A DNA stretch of 36,825 bases from Hallerella sp964587155 (GCA_964587155.1 CAZPKF010000021.1:1-36825); one strand, 5' to 3'. Shown: positions 15,216-23,751, counted from the first letter of the stretch. Notes: generated by a model not told the origin, from the sequence alone. Program-made: numbers and translations.

Positions 15216-17429
15216 TTAAAATTCCACGTTAATGGAAGCTTCCACAATCGTTTGACTGAATTCATGTTTGAACTTACCCGCCACATCGGTCGATACATCG
15301 TAGTAAGAAGGAAGATTATAGGCTCCATCAGCTGATCCGCTGGCAACCACTGCCGCCGTGTTATATTCGTTTTCAACAGAAACAATGCCGAAATTCAACG
15401 ACAACCAAGCATTATGCGCTAACGAGTAATCCAATCCTACCATCCACTGCATTTGCTTGGAATTTTTTAACGGAGCCATCATCCCGCTTTCCATTCCCTG
15501 GTAAAGATTGTAATCCGTTTTAATGTATTGCAATCCGGCGGTAAAGCCCAAACGCGGAAGGTATTGCACATAAAGACCGGCGTTGATGAAATCACTCTTG
15601 AGTTCAGCCGTACCATCGGCAAGCCCGAGAGCCGCCCAGTTGTCCGTATCCACACTTCTTTCCGAGTGCTTGTAAGAACCTGAAATTTCAAGCGGTTTTT
15701 GGAATCCGAGGATTTTGAACACATCCACTTTGGCGCCTCCACCAAATTCGGTGTAAGAAGCTTCTTTAAAGCCGACTAGCGGAGAAACCTGCGAGAACGT
15801 GCTGAAAAGTCCCTGCACTTCGGCATAGTCTTTCCAATTCAACACCAAGTTTGCACGAGCACCTTGACGGTTCGAAGTCGCAAGGCCATTCGGCAGCGAA
15901 AGTTGCACAGCCGGATCCGTCAACGATTCAATCAACGCCAACTGAGAACGGGAATAAACATTCGACTTCCAAGAACTCTTGTTGAACGGCGCTATGTTGT
16001 AACTTTCTGATTGACCTCCGCTAATACCGTTATCATCCGTCACCAACGTTGTTGTTGCCGGAGAATATTTTGGTGCGTAGTTGTAAAGAGCGTCAAACGT
16101 TGAGTATAGTGGAGAATTTACACCATATTTAATCGTATTGCCATCCTTATCCGTATTCAGGATTCGGCGAGCGAAAAATTTGGGGGACTGAGCAACGTTA
16201 TTATACCAGTTACTGTCATTACGGAGTACATCCACTCCGAGAAGAGCACCCCAAGTATACGCAGTTTTATAACCGAGATTCAGATTCACCAAAAGGGCAG
16301 AACCATTGAGTTTTTCTGAACTAGAAACGTCTGTGTAAAGAGCCTCGCCCGTTGTTTCATCGATCAAAGGGAGCCCCGTCGTCGCATCAAGAACGGGAAC
16401 ATCCGAATGCGAAAAAACTTTATCCGAAGAATAAGCGTATTCCGCAACGAGATCCAAAATCAAATTTTTGTTTCCAATGAATCCGGCAACATCACCACCG
16501 ATACGACCACTTACGATCATCGTACTCTGCGGATCAACATCGTAAGGATTGATGGACGCAAGTTCATAATCGGCACTCAAATCGTTTTCTGGATGACGGT
16601 AGGTGTAGCTGTAAGAATCTTCATTGTCGAAGATGAACATCGGAGTCACACCGATAAGAAGATTTTTATTCAGCGGAAGAAGTTCAATGTTCGCAGCGAT
16701 AAGCCACTTGTCCATGTTAGAAGCAAGAGAGGCTCCGGCGATCGTATCATTCGGCAAAATATTGCCTTCTGCACCAGTCAGATCAAGGACCGAAGTCCGG
16801 TTCAAACGGGCAACAAGAGCTTCTGCGCGAAGTTCGCCTAGCGAGCTACCAAAAGAATGCCGGAACTGGATGTTCGCACCCTGCAAATTACGCTGGTTTC
16901 CTTCCAAAAGTTCCTGAGATTCTGCCATGTGACGCTTGCGAGCGAAAATGGTCGGTTCATAGAGAATTTCCACACTCGGATTGAACAAGGTGAGCGGTGT
17001 GTATTGTTGCCGGAAATCACCGACGACCCAATAGAAGAAATCTCCAATGTTGCCTTCTACGTTGATCCAGCCGACAGACATCGTCTTGGATGCAGAAGAG
17101 AAATATTCCTGCATGCCTGCGCCAAAACGGAGCATCACGTTTGCGCGGACAAATTCATAGGGACGGAAGTGGAAGTCAATGTCGGCATTCGCCATTTCAT
17201 TGCGTTCCACACTCGGCATTTTGTTAATGCCCGTCGGATCATTATCCGTGTCAAAATAAGATGCCTGCGCAATGGCGCGAATTTTACCACCGATTTCAAC
17301 ACCGCGTTTGGCGTTGATAGAATCGACTTTCGCATCCAATTTTTCCTGTGTCTGCCATTCTGTCGCAGCGGGAAGTGTTGCCGCGCAAGCGAGGAAAGCG
17401 ATCAAAAATTTTTTCATATTCATCTTCAT
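15216..17429 (-). CDS. Large outer-membrane beta-barrel protein (paralogue 2 of 3)
   Basis: A 737-residue protein. The signal peptide (MKMNMKKFLIAFLACAATLPAA) is followed by a short heptad-like stretch (WQTQEKLDAKVDSINAKRG) and then a beta-barrel region. The protein ends in Phe (ASINVEF). Stretches such as VRANVMLRFGAGMQEYF and WINVEGNIGDFFYWVVGDFR are typical barrel strands and turns. It shares the YTPLTLFNPSVEILYEPTIF...R.LQG.N block and LPNGLATSNRQG with the 728-residue neighbour, so the two are clear paralogues. GGAGGG stands eight bases before the first ATG. The likely location is the outer membrane, as a porin or adhesin; the substrate is unknown. It is cotranscribed with both flanking barrel genes (gaps of 14 and 16 bases). 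Confidence 0.78.
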   Translation of the reverse strand: MKMNMKKFLIAFLACAATLPAATEWQTQEKLDAKVDSINAKRGVEIGGKIRAIAQASYFDTDNDPTGINKMPSVERNEMANADIDFHFRPYEFVRANVMLRFGAGMQEYFSSASKTMSVGWINVEGNIGDFFYWVVGDFRQQYTPLTLFNPSVEILYEPTIFARKRHMAESQELLEGNQRNLQGANIQFRHSFGSSLGELRAEALVARLNRTSVLDLTGAEGNILPNDTIAGASLASNMDKWLIAANIELLPLNKNLLIGVTPMFIFDNEDSYSYTYRHPENDLSADYELASINPYDVDPQSTMIVSGRIGGDVAGFIGNKNLILDLVAEYAYSSDKVFSHSDVPVLDATTGLPLIDETTGEALYTDVSSSEKLNGSALLVNLNLGYKTAYTWGALLGVDVLRNDSNWYNNVAQSPKFFARRILNTDKDGNTIKYGVNSPLYSTFDALYNYAPKYSPATTTLVTDDNGISGGQSESYNIAPFNKSSWKSNVYSRSQLALIESLTDPAVQLSLPNGLATSNRQGARANLVLNWKDYAEVQGLFSTFSQVSPLVGFKEASYTEFGGGAKVDVFKILGFQKPLEISGSYKHSERSVDTDNWAALGLADGTAELKSDFINAGLYVQYLPRLGFTAGLQYIKTDYNLYQGMESGMMAPLKNSKQMQWMVGLDYSLAHNAWLSLNFGIVSVENEYNTAAVVASGSADGAYNLPSYYDVSTDVAGKFKHEFSQTIVEASINVEF

Positions 17430-17443
17430 TTTTCACGCCCTCC

Positions 17444-19675
17444 TTAGAACCAAACCTTGGTTTCTGCCGCAATGTAATGCGAGTGCCAATCGTTGACAGA
17501 AAGAGTTTCGTCGGAATGCGTCATCCATTTGTAGCGAACGTGCAATCCTGCGCGATCCGCAAAATCCCAATCGAATCCCAGACCAATTGCCGTTTCAAGG
17601 TAATTAATCGGAGCGTAAGAGTAGTAATCCGTAGAGACTTCTGAATAAAGATCAGATGTTTTCGAAAGATTGTTTGTCATCGAAGAGGAAACATAAGCAT
17701 ACTTCGAACGGAATGTTTCAAGGCCCAAAATGCCGACCAAATGGAATTTCGGATGAATCGCTATCGCCGGTTCAAATTGTCCAAAGAAACTCCAAAGCAA
17801 CATATCAGACTGATCTTCGCTGTAAGCAATCGGAGCGATCGTCGTCGAGATTCCGGAAATAGAAGCGTATCCCGTCATCATGATATTGCGGTCGGTCCCA
17901 AACCAGTGACCGATATCGTACCCACCCATGAACGACAGGAAAGAAGACCACTTTGCATGGCTCGGAATTTTTTTCTTCGCAATTTGATTGGTATTTTCGT
18001 AAGCAACGAAAGATTCCCACATTTCCCAAGTGCCGCCATAAAGACCGCCTTTTTGACGACGTAGCTTGATGCCGGTACCCGGTTCAAGAACACCCGTACG
18101 GGCAACATAGCCACTCGCTTTGGGATCCGCATTACCCGAATCCGCCCAGAAAATCGGTTTGTGCTTTGTCCAAGAATTGGTGCTTTCCCACATATTGCGA
18201 CCGTTCAAACGATAATTGAAAACAAGAACGTCCGTACCTTCTTCCACCTGGCGATGCAAACCGTATTGCAAATCAAAGTAGCCGCGGTTGAATGTCGGTT
18301 CCAATTTAAAGTTCAATCCCATCATGTTGGGCGTATAACGGAGAGAGCCTCCATTCAAATACATTTCGTCTTTACGCCAACTGGTAAAACGAGACGGGTT
18401 GCTCAAAGAATACGGTGAGTAGAAGTCTTTCGGGAGATAGATGCCTTCCACCGTGATCGGCCAACCTTCGATGTATTTGCTCTGCGCCTTGATGTAAACG
18501 CCAACTTGAGGCGTCGCAATCGCAGATTCATAAGCATCTTCAGCATAACCATGAGTTTGAGCGGCAGCTTCAGACTTGTAGAAGTTTACAGAATCCGTAA
18601 TGCTCACCGCCACGTCCGCCATCAAATACAGTTTCGGAGTAATGTTTCCTTTGATGTCAACAGATGCAACATGGGTATTCAAAATCGAGGGATCCATTCC
18701 CGCCGTAAGATATTGGTTGCGGAATTCATTTTCGTAAATCATGCCCTTGTCAAAGACAACGCCCATATAGTTGACGCCCAACGTCATGGATTCCAAAAGT
18801 TTGTCCTTGGCAATTCGCGCATGATAAACGGAACCGCGCATGTCGTGCAAGCCATAGGTTTCCAATTCACCGGGCTGTCCCGCATAAAGACGGAGACCGT
18901 CACGAGTTCCCACATCCATATCCATCGGTTGGGAAACCATCAATTGCGCTTTCATATTGAACGGCAATTGATAAACATTGGCAAAAACGCCACCAAAAGA
19001 ACGGTTTGTCCAGAATGCGCGACCGCCTTCTTTCACCGGTTTGAAAACCTTTTCCTTGTAATAAGTACTGACGGTTTTTTCATCCTCGAAAAGTTCGTAT
19101 TGCCACGCAAAACGCGGAGCCGTTTCGCGTTCCCACATCGTCAACGGAGATGAATTCGCCCAAATGACACCGCCCGCCGTAATGTAAGCGCCAAAGACAC
19201 CGGCACGGATATCGGCTCCGACATTGAATTCTTCATCGATAGTCGTTGAATAATAGTCGGTCGAATGGTCGTAAAGAACGCGTTCATCATAAGTCGGCAC
19301 TTCTGTCGGCTGAGTCGCATACTTATTGCCAAATGTTCCCGAAAGGTCAAACGGGAAGGCGAAGTTCGACCACAACGTCATATAGGAATTCGGCATGGCG
19401 ACGATATTCGCCTTGAAAATGGCATCAACCGCAGTACGAGCTTTGTCACTTGCAAAAGCAGGTGACGTATTGGAATAATGGAAATTCTTGACGCGGAACG
19501 CCATAAAACCGGAGACCGCCATCGGCAGATCGTCCTTGCCGAGAAGCGTTGATTCCATATTATTCGCCAACGTATCAATCGAAGCGTGGATGGAATCCAA
19601 CTTGACCTGCGTCGGAGTAGCCCAGACTGCAGCCGCGCACGATGCGATTAAAAAAGAAGAAACTAGTTTACGCAT
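17444..19675 (-). CDS. Large outer-membrane beta-barrel protein (paralogue 1 of 3)
   Basis: A 743-residue protein. The signal peptide MRKLVSSFLIASCAAAVWA is followed by PTQVKLDSIHASIDTLANNM, a short heptad-like segment like those at the same place in the next two genes. The long beta-rich region ends in Phe (ETKVWF). A block SSPLTMWERETAPRFAWQYELF aligns loosely with the xTPxTLYxP...EP..F block of the other two, so this is the most diverged of the trio. Aromatic-rich strands are frequent. GAGG precedes the ATG at optimal distance. It lies nine bases after the carbohydrate-binding-like gene. An outer-membrane porin or glycan-binding barrel is the best reading; no family name can be given. Confidence 0.75.
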   Translation of the reverse strand: MRKLVSSFLIASCAAAVWATPTQVKLDSIHASIDTLANNMESTLLGKDDLPMAVSGFMAFRVKNFHYSNTSPAFASDKARTAVDAIFKANIVAMPNSYMTLWSNFAFPFDLSGTFGNKYATQPTEVPTYDERVLYDHSTDYYSTTIDEEFNVGADIRAGVFGAYITAGGVIWANSSPLTMWERETAPRFAWQYELFEDEKTVSTYYKEKVFKPVKEGGRAFWTNRSFGGVFANVYQLPFNMKAQLMVSQPMDMDVGTRDGLRLYAGQPGELETYGLHDMRGSVYHARIAKDKLLESMTLGVNYMGVVFDKGMIYENEFRNQYLTAGMDPSILNTHVASVDIKGNITPKLYLMADVAVSITDSVNFYKSEAAAQTHGYAEDAYESAIATPQVGVYIKAQSKYIEGWPITVEGIYLPKDFYSPYSLSNPSRFTSWRKDEMYLNGGSLRYTPNMMGLNFKLEPTFNRGYFDLQYGLHRQVEEGTDVLVFNYRLNGRNMWESTNSWTKHKPIFWADSGNADPKASGYVARTGVLEPGTGIKLRRQKGGLYGGTWEMWESFVAYENTNQIAKKKIPSHAKWSSFLSFMGGYDIGHWFGTDRNIMMTGYASISGISTTIAPIAYSEDQSDMLLWSFFGQFEPAIAIHPKFHLVGILGLETFRSKYAYVSSSMTNNLSKTSDLYSEVSTDYYSYAPINYLETAIGLGFDWDFADRAGLHVRYKWMTHSDETLSVNDWHSHYIAAETKVWF

Positions 19676-19684
19676 AAAACCCTC

Positions 19685-20428
19685 TTAAATCGCGTTGCGG
19701 AACGGATAATTGGCCGGGCCTTCGTACGGCTTGCCATGTTTTTTGATAACCACATCGTCGATCCAAACCTTAAACGATTCGTTTTCATCTTTACGGACTT
19801 CCAAACGGAACCCTTTGAATTTGTCCCAAGCAAATGGAAGCATCACATCCCGCGTATTCTTGGCATCCCAATAAAGACCTGTCATGCCGAAAAGTTTGAG
19901 CGGAATGCTGAAATGAGTCCATTCCGTTGTAATTTCACCAAGGCTCTTGGATCGGAGCTTTACCTGGAGAGATTCTCCACCGCTTTTAACGCCGTCATCC
20001 ACAAGTACGAACAAAGCGTTTTCTCCGCCCTTTTCCCCCTTCAACCAAAATTCAAGAACGCCTTCTTCCAAATAAGGAGTCAAGTCAACGGAACCCGCAA
20101 TACAGATTGCAACACCGGAATAATCGCTTGCAATCAGTTCAATTTCCATGGAAAGAGCGCCCTCTTTCGCATATTTATCCGTCATCACCGGTTCCGGATT
20201 TTCACGCGGGTATTGGTAAGTGTATCCACCGCCACGGGGAATCGCCTCGCGCATGACCACGGTCACAACGTCTTTATCGGGGCGGAAAGGCTTTCCCGGT
20301 TTCATCACAAATCGCCCAGCATCGCGGTCTCGGTATTCGCCAAATCCCGTACCGGCAAAAGAGAACGACACAAAAAGAAGCGATAGGAATAAGCACTTCA
20401 AAAAGGGTTTCTGAATCTTTGCGTTCAT
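19685..20428 (-). CDS. Exported carbohydrate-binding-module-like protein
   Basis: A 247-residue exported protein and the first gene of the operon. The signal peptide is MNAKIQKPFLKCLFLSLLFVSFSFAG. The mature part reads as one galactose-binding-like beta-sandwich, as found in CBM11/CBM30-type modules: ALSMEIELIASDYSGVAICI, LTPYLEEGVLEFWLKGEKGG, TTEWTHFSIPLKLFGM, DKFKGFRLEVRKDENESFKVWIDDVVIKK. The W..F.IPL and final WIDD elements are characteristic. No catalytic module is attached, so it probably binds polysaccharide at the surface or in the periplasm. The start at 20428 is favoured over two upstream in-frame Met codons because the best promoter (20460-20488) overlaps them. GGAG is about 12 bases upstream, which is a wide spacing. 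Confidence 0.65.
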   Translation of the reverse strand: MNAKIQKPFLKCLFLSLLFVSFSFAGTGFGEYRDRDAGRFVMKPGKPFRPDKDVVTVVMREAIPRGGGYTYQYPRENPEPVMTDKYAKEGALSMEIELIASDYSGVAICIAGSVDLTPYLEEGVLEFWLKGEKGGENALFVLVDDGVKSGGESLQVKLRSKSLGEITTEWTHFSIPLKLFGMTGLYWDAKNTRDVMLPFAWDKFKGFRLEVRKDENESFKVWIDDVVIKKHGKPYEGPANYPFRNAI

Positions 20429-20459
20429 AGAATTCAATTTCTCCAAAATCCGATGAGCC

Positions 20460-20488
20460 ATAATATAGTTTGTTTTTGGGCATTTCAA
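20460..20488 (-). promoter_or_regulatory. Sigma70-type promoter for the outer-membrane operon
   Basis: On the minus strand, TTGAAA (20483-20488) is followed after exactly 17 bases by TATTAT (20460-20465). Transcription would start near 20453, about 25 bases before the ATG at 20428. The element lies in the 231-base divergent gap to the GH5 gene. No equally good promoter was seen for GH5 in the opposite direction. Confidence 0.6.
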
Positions 20489-20659
20489 ATTTTGATTTTT
20501 GCAAAAAACCGTTAGCGAAAGACCTTTTTCATTGTTTTTTTTCCGTCTCTTCGCCTTTTTCAGCGGTTTCTACCGTAAACACTATTTAAAAACGCCCAGA
20601 AAGCATTCCCTACCATAAAAATTTTAATTTAAGGATGGTTCCCTGCTTTTGAGGATTTT

Positions 20660-21847
20660 ATGCATAAATTTTTTCTTTTGCCTTTATCCGCACTCCTTTT
20701 TGTCGCCTGTTTAGACGATTCGGGAAAACTTTCTGCCGCAGAACAAGAAACCTCCAGCTCTTCAGCAACAGTCGCCGCCGTTCCCGTCGATTATTCCCAG
20801 GGGCGGGCGATGAATGTAAGGCTAGGACGAGGAATCAACTTGGGAAATTCTTGGGATTCCAAATCCTATGGTGGAGACGTTCCCGATGAGCCTTACAACT
20901 TCGGATACAATGACGGCCTTGACAATGCGTGGGGAAATGCGATTCAAAACGACGACTTCGCCCTTATCAAAAAATCCGGATTCCAGTCCGTGCGGATTCC
21001 TGTCCGCTGGCAACACAATTCCAATCCTATCACCCACGAAGTCAACCCCGAACGCTTAGCCGGAGTCATTGAAGATGTGGAGCAGGCTATCGCTGCCGGA
21101 CTAGCCGTAATCGTTGATTTCCACCATTATCAAGAGTTGATGATCGCCGGAAACAATTTTTCTAGCAATCCCGTAGAAGCCGGAGCGGCTTACGAAGCGG
21201 AAAAAACGCACTTCCTCTCCATTTGGGCGCAAGTGGCAACCGCATTGAACGTTTTTCCGGATTCCATGCTGGCTCTTGAAATTTTGAACGAACCATTGTT
21301 CAACAATCCAGATGTACTGAACGACATCATGCTCAGCGCTTATAATGTGATTCGCAGCGCGGCTCCAGGAAAAACCATCCTGTTTGAATCTTACCATGCG
21401 GCAAAATTCGGAGACCTGACCGTCCTCAAACTTCCCCAAGACGGAAACATCATTTATTCCGGACATTATTACGAGCCTTATACATTCTCTCACGAAGGGC
21501 ACGGTTACAACTGCAAAGGCGACGAGACCTATTCCATATCCATATCTTCGGACATGGCTCAATATGTCGCCTTGGCAAGGTCCCTTTACCCAGACGTGAA
21601 CGGCGGCCACATTCCCATGAACATGGGCGAATTCGGAGTCGCCGCCGGGAGCCGAAGCAGTTGCGGAGCAAACGGTCCCAGCGACAAGTACTTCGCCCTG
21701 TGGTCCAAGAAAGTCGTCGCCGCGGCAGAAAAATACGATTTGAGCTGGCACTACTGGGGATTCACCAAAGTCGGCGGTTTCGAAGCTTACGACAGAAACG
21801 GCAAACGCTACTATCCCGGCATTCTAGAAGCCCTGATGCAGCAATAA
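20660..21847 (+). CDS. GH5 endoglucanase-like lipoprotein
   Basis: A 395-residue lipoprotein. The signal ends in the lipobox FVAC (Cys17), followed by LDDSG and a Ser-rich linker (ETSSSSATV). The GH5 TIM barrel begins at GRGINLGNSWD. Diagnostic motifs are VRIPVRW, IVDFHHY, LEILNEP (acid/base Glu211) and NMGEFGV (nucleophile Glu324), so the active site is intact. GH5 enzymes of this type cleave internal beta-1,4 bonds of cellulose or related glucans and mannans; the substrate cannot be fixed from sequence. Two Cys (GYNCKGD, SSCGAN) could form a disulfide. GAGG lies well placed before the ATG. It is divergent from the barrel/CBM-like operon and converges on lpxA with no base between the two stop codons. 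Confidence 0.92.
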   Translation: MHKFFLLPLSALLFVACLDDSGKLSAAEQETSSSSATVAAVPVDYSQGRAMNVRLGRGINLGNSWDSKSYGGDVPDEPYNFGYNDGLDNAWGNAIQNDDFALIKKSGFQSVRIPVRWQHNSNPITHEVNPERLAGVIEDVEQAIAAGLAVIVDFHHYQELMIAGNNFSSNPVEAGAAYEAEKTHFLSIWAQVATALNVFPDSMLALEILNEPLFNNPDVLNDIMLSAYNVIRSAAPGKTILFESYHAAKFGDLTVLKLPQDGNIIYSGHYYEPYTFSHEGHGYNCKGDETYSISISSDMAQYVALARSLYPDVNGGHIPMNMGEFGVAAGSRSSCGANGPSDKYFALWSKKVVAAAEKYDLSWHYWGFTKVGGFEAYDRNGKRYYPGILEALMQQ

Positions 21848-22609
21848 TCAACCGATGATGGGACGGGAAATTTCCGAAAAGAAATCACAAAAGGCGGAAT
21901 CTCCGGATTCTGCCATTTTTTTAGCCCTCTCTTCGATAGGCCGCTTGGAATGATAATATTCCCGATAAAGGCGCTCTATTTCAACAATACGGTCTTCGGA
22001 AAAACGTTCCGGGAATTTGCGGAGAAGATGAAGGTTCACTCCGGCAAAGCGCAGCGGATTTCCCAAAGCCTTGACATATGGTGGGACATCCCTGTCGACT
22101 TTAAGCGAAGCTCCGACAAAGCTGAATGCACCGATACGGCAATTTTGGGCGACACCTGCCGTGCCGCCTAAATTCGCATGTTCCCCGATTTGCACTCCTC
22201 CGGCCAATTGTACCGCATTCGAAATGACAACACCATTTCCGAGGCGGCAATCATGAGCCACATGGGCGTAAGCCATCACTAGGACATCGTTTCCGACAAC
22301 CGTTTTCCCCGTAGAAGCCGTTCCCCGGTGAAGCGTCGCATATTCGCGGATAACACAACGATCACCGATTTCCAAAAAAGTCCGTTCTCCGGCAAATTTG
22401 AGGTCCTGAGGCTCGCTCCCGAGAATGGCTCCGTCAAAAATTCGAGTGTCTTTGCCGATTTTTACCTCTGGAAACACGTGTACTCGAGATTCCAAAACGG
22501 CATTTTCGCCAACAACGGCAAAATCCTCCACAATGCACCAAGGACCGATGCTTGCGCTGTCGTCTACAAGAGCTTTTGGACTTACATAAGCAGAAGGATG
22601 AATCGTCAT
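21848..22609 (-). CDS. lpxA: Acyl-[ACP]--UDP-N-acetylglucosamine O-acyltransferase
   Basis: A 253-residue cytoplasmic enzyme for the first step of lipid A synthesis, moving a 3-hydroxyacyl chain from ACP to UDP-GlcNAc. Left-handed beta-helix hexapeptide repeats run through the first two thirds (IHPSAYVSPKA..., IGPWCIVEDF, VGNDVLVMAYAHVAHDC). His119 in AHVAHDC matches the catalytic His125 of the E. coli enzyme. The C-terminal helical region (NLHLLRKFPERFSEDRI) is typical. The start at 22609 gives the normal length; the frame is open for another 80 codons upstream, but that part lies inside the divergent GT2 gene and has no family match. No Shine-Dalgarno is visible. It is not next to lpxD, lpxC or fabZ, its usual neighbours. 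Confidence 0.95.
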   Translation of the reverse strand: MTIHPSAYVSPKALVDDSASIGPWCIVEDFAVVGENAVLESRVHVFPEVKIGKDTRIFDGAILGSEPQDLKFAGERTFLEIGDRCVIREYATLHRGTASTGKTVVGNDVLVMAYAHVAHDCRLGNGVVISNAVQLAGGVQIGEHANLGGTAGVAQNCRIGAFSFVGASLKVDRDVPPYVKALGNPLRFAGVNLHLLRKFPERFSEDRIVEIERLYREYYHSKRPIEERAKKMAESGDSAFCDFFSEISRPIIG

Positions 22610-22618
22610 GGGAACAGA

Positions 22619-22648
22619 ATAATAAATATATTTTGCACGTGATGCCAA
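22619..22648 (-). promoter_or_regulatory. Candidate lpxA promoter giving a leaderless message
   Basis: On the minus strand TTGGCA (22643-22648) is separated by 18 bases from TATTAT (22619-22624), which ends nine bases before the lpxA ATG. Expected initiation is therefore within about three bases of the start codon. The -35 falls on the first codons of the divergent GT2 gene. Confidence 0.5.
22627..22632 (+). promoter_or_regulatory. Candidate -10 element for the GT2 gene
   Basis: TATATT ends nine bases before the ATG at 22642, and no Shine-Dalgarno is visible. The -35 position has no good match. It overlaps the divergent lpxA promoter region in the 32-base gap between the two start codons. 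Confidence 0.3.
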
Positions 22649-23751
22649 GCATTTGCATTCTCGGAGTCCTGACCGCGCTATACGCAGCCCTATTCCTGTT
22701 TTTTTCCATAGGACTTTTGCGCGCCAAAAGGAACCGCAGCGTCCCCGAAAAGAACTGGACTGTTTCCGTAATCGTCCCTCTTCGGAACGAAGAAGAGCAC
22801 GCCCAACGGACGCTCGAAGCCTTGGCGGCGCAAGATTACACCGGGACATGGGAAGTCGTTTGCGTCAATGACCGCTCCACAGACGGCACGGCGCGGATTC
22901 TCGAAGCGTTCGCCGCAGCACATCCCCAATTTTCCGTTGTGCACGTTCCCATGGATGCTCCTTTTTTGGAAAGCCCCAAAAAGCGCGCCTTGGAAACAGG
23001 ATTCAAAGCCGCCAAATACGAAATTCTGATGACGATGGATGCGGATTGCATTCCGCCCAAAGGCTGGATTCGCTCCATGGCAAGCCGATTCCGAGGAAAT
23101 ATTGCCATTGTCCAAGGCCCCAAGAAAAATTACGGCTCCCCGGGAATTGTCCACGCTTACCAAAAGCTTGAAACATTGGGTTACACATCCATCGAAGCCG
23201 GCGGATTCAGCATGGGCGTGCCCATGGTCGCCAGCGCTGCGGCTTTAGCTTATAAAAAAGAGCTGTTTTTCCAAGTGGGCGGCTTTGGCGATTTAGTGCA
23301 TCTTTCTTCCGGCGACGACGACATGCTCGTCCACAAGATGATCCACGAGCCCAATGTTGAATTTTGCTACAATCTGGATCCGGACGCTGTCGTAGAAACG
23401 GCCCCCGTCGATACATTCAAAGGCCTTTTGAATCAACGCGCCCGATGGTCTAGCAACGGCACTCGCTACGCCAATCATTTTTACACGCTTTTCTTGACGC
23501 TGATTTACACATTTTACGTTTGGCTGTTTGTCGCCCCGTGGCTTGCGCTGTTTGCCGAGTTCCCGTGGAGCTGGTTTTATGTTCCGCTAGCGGTCAAAAT
23601 CGCCGTCGACGCCATCTTCTTGACCATAGGAGCGATCCGCCTTCGCGAAGAAAAAATTCTTTTGACATTGCCGATGGTGGAGCTTTTGCAAATTCCCATC
23701 ATCACTGCAGCCGTTCCCCTCGGCATTTTCAAACTATTCCGTTGGAAATAG
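22642..23751 (+). CDS. Family 2 membrane glycosyltransferase
   Basis: A 369-residue inner-membrane enzyme. An N-terminal membrane segment (ILGVLTALYAALFLFFSIGLL) precedes a GT-A domain with VIVPLRNEEE, NDRSTDGT, MDADC (the DxD nucleotide-sugar/metal site), GDDDML and QRARW, in the order of processive or chain-building GT2 enzymes. The C-terminal third has further membrane segments (YTLFLTLIYTFYVWLFVAPWLALF, VPLAVKIAVDAIFLTIGAI). It transfers a sugar from a nucleotide donor to a lipid or polysaccharide acceptor that cannot be identified here. The ATG at 22642 gives the natural membrane start; 30 codons upstream are open but lie inside lpxA. It is divergent from lpxA by 32 bases and overlaps cca tail to tail by 23 bases. 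Confidence 0.88.
   Translation: MPSICILGVLTALYAALFLFFSIGLLRAKRNRSVPEKNWTVSVIVPLRNEEEHAQRTLEALAAQDYTGTWEVVCVNDRSTDGTARILEAFAAAHPQFSVVHVPMDAPFLESPKKRALETGFKAAKYEILMTMDADCIPPKGWIRSMASRFRGNIAIVQGPKKNYGSPGIVHAYQKLETLGYTSIEAGGFSMGVPMVASAAALAYKKELFFQVGGFGDLVHLSSGDDDMLVHKMIHEPNVEFCYNLDPDAVVETAPVDTFKGLLNQRARWSSNGTRYANHFYTLFLTLIYTFYVWLFVAPWLALFAEFPWSWFYVPLAVKIAVDAIFLTIGAIRLREEKILLTLPMVELLQIPIITAAVPLGIFKLFRWK

Noticed and set aside
16407..17447. Long plus-strand open frames opposite the barrel genes
   Set aside because: They are antisense to genes with clear signal peptides, shared blocks and Phe termini; their translations are Arg/Ile/Phe-rich with no domain.
20489..20659. Promoter for GH5 in the divergent gap
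   Set aside because: A/T-rich stretches such as TACCAT and TTTAAT exist, but none has an acceptable -35 at 16-18 bases, so no call was made.
22552..22641. 30-codon N-terminal extension of the GT2 gene
   Set aside because: It lies antisense to lpxA, and the natural membrane segment starts at the ATG at 22642.
22610..22849. 80-codon N-terminal extension of lpxA
   Set aside because: The extension lies antisense to the GT2 gene, is Arg/Ser-rich without a family match, and the LpxA fold begins at MTIHPSAYV (22609).
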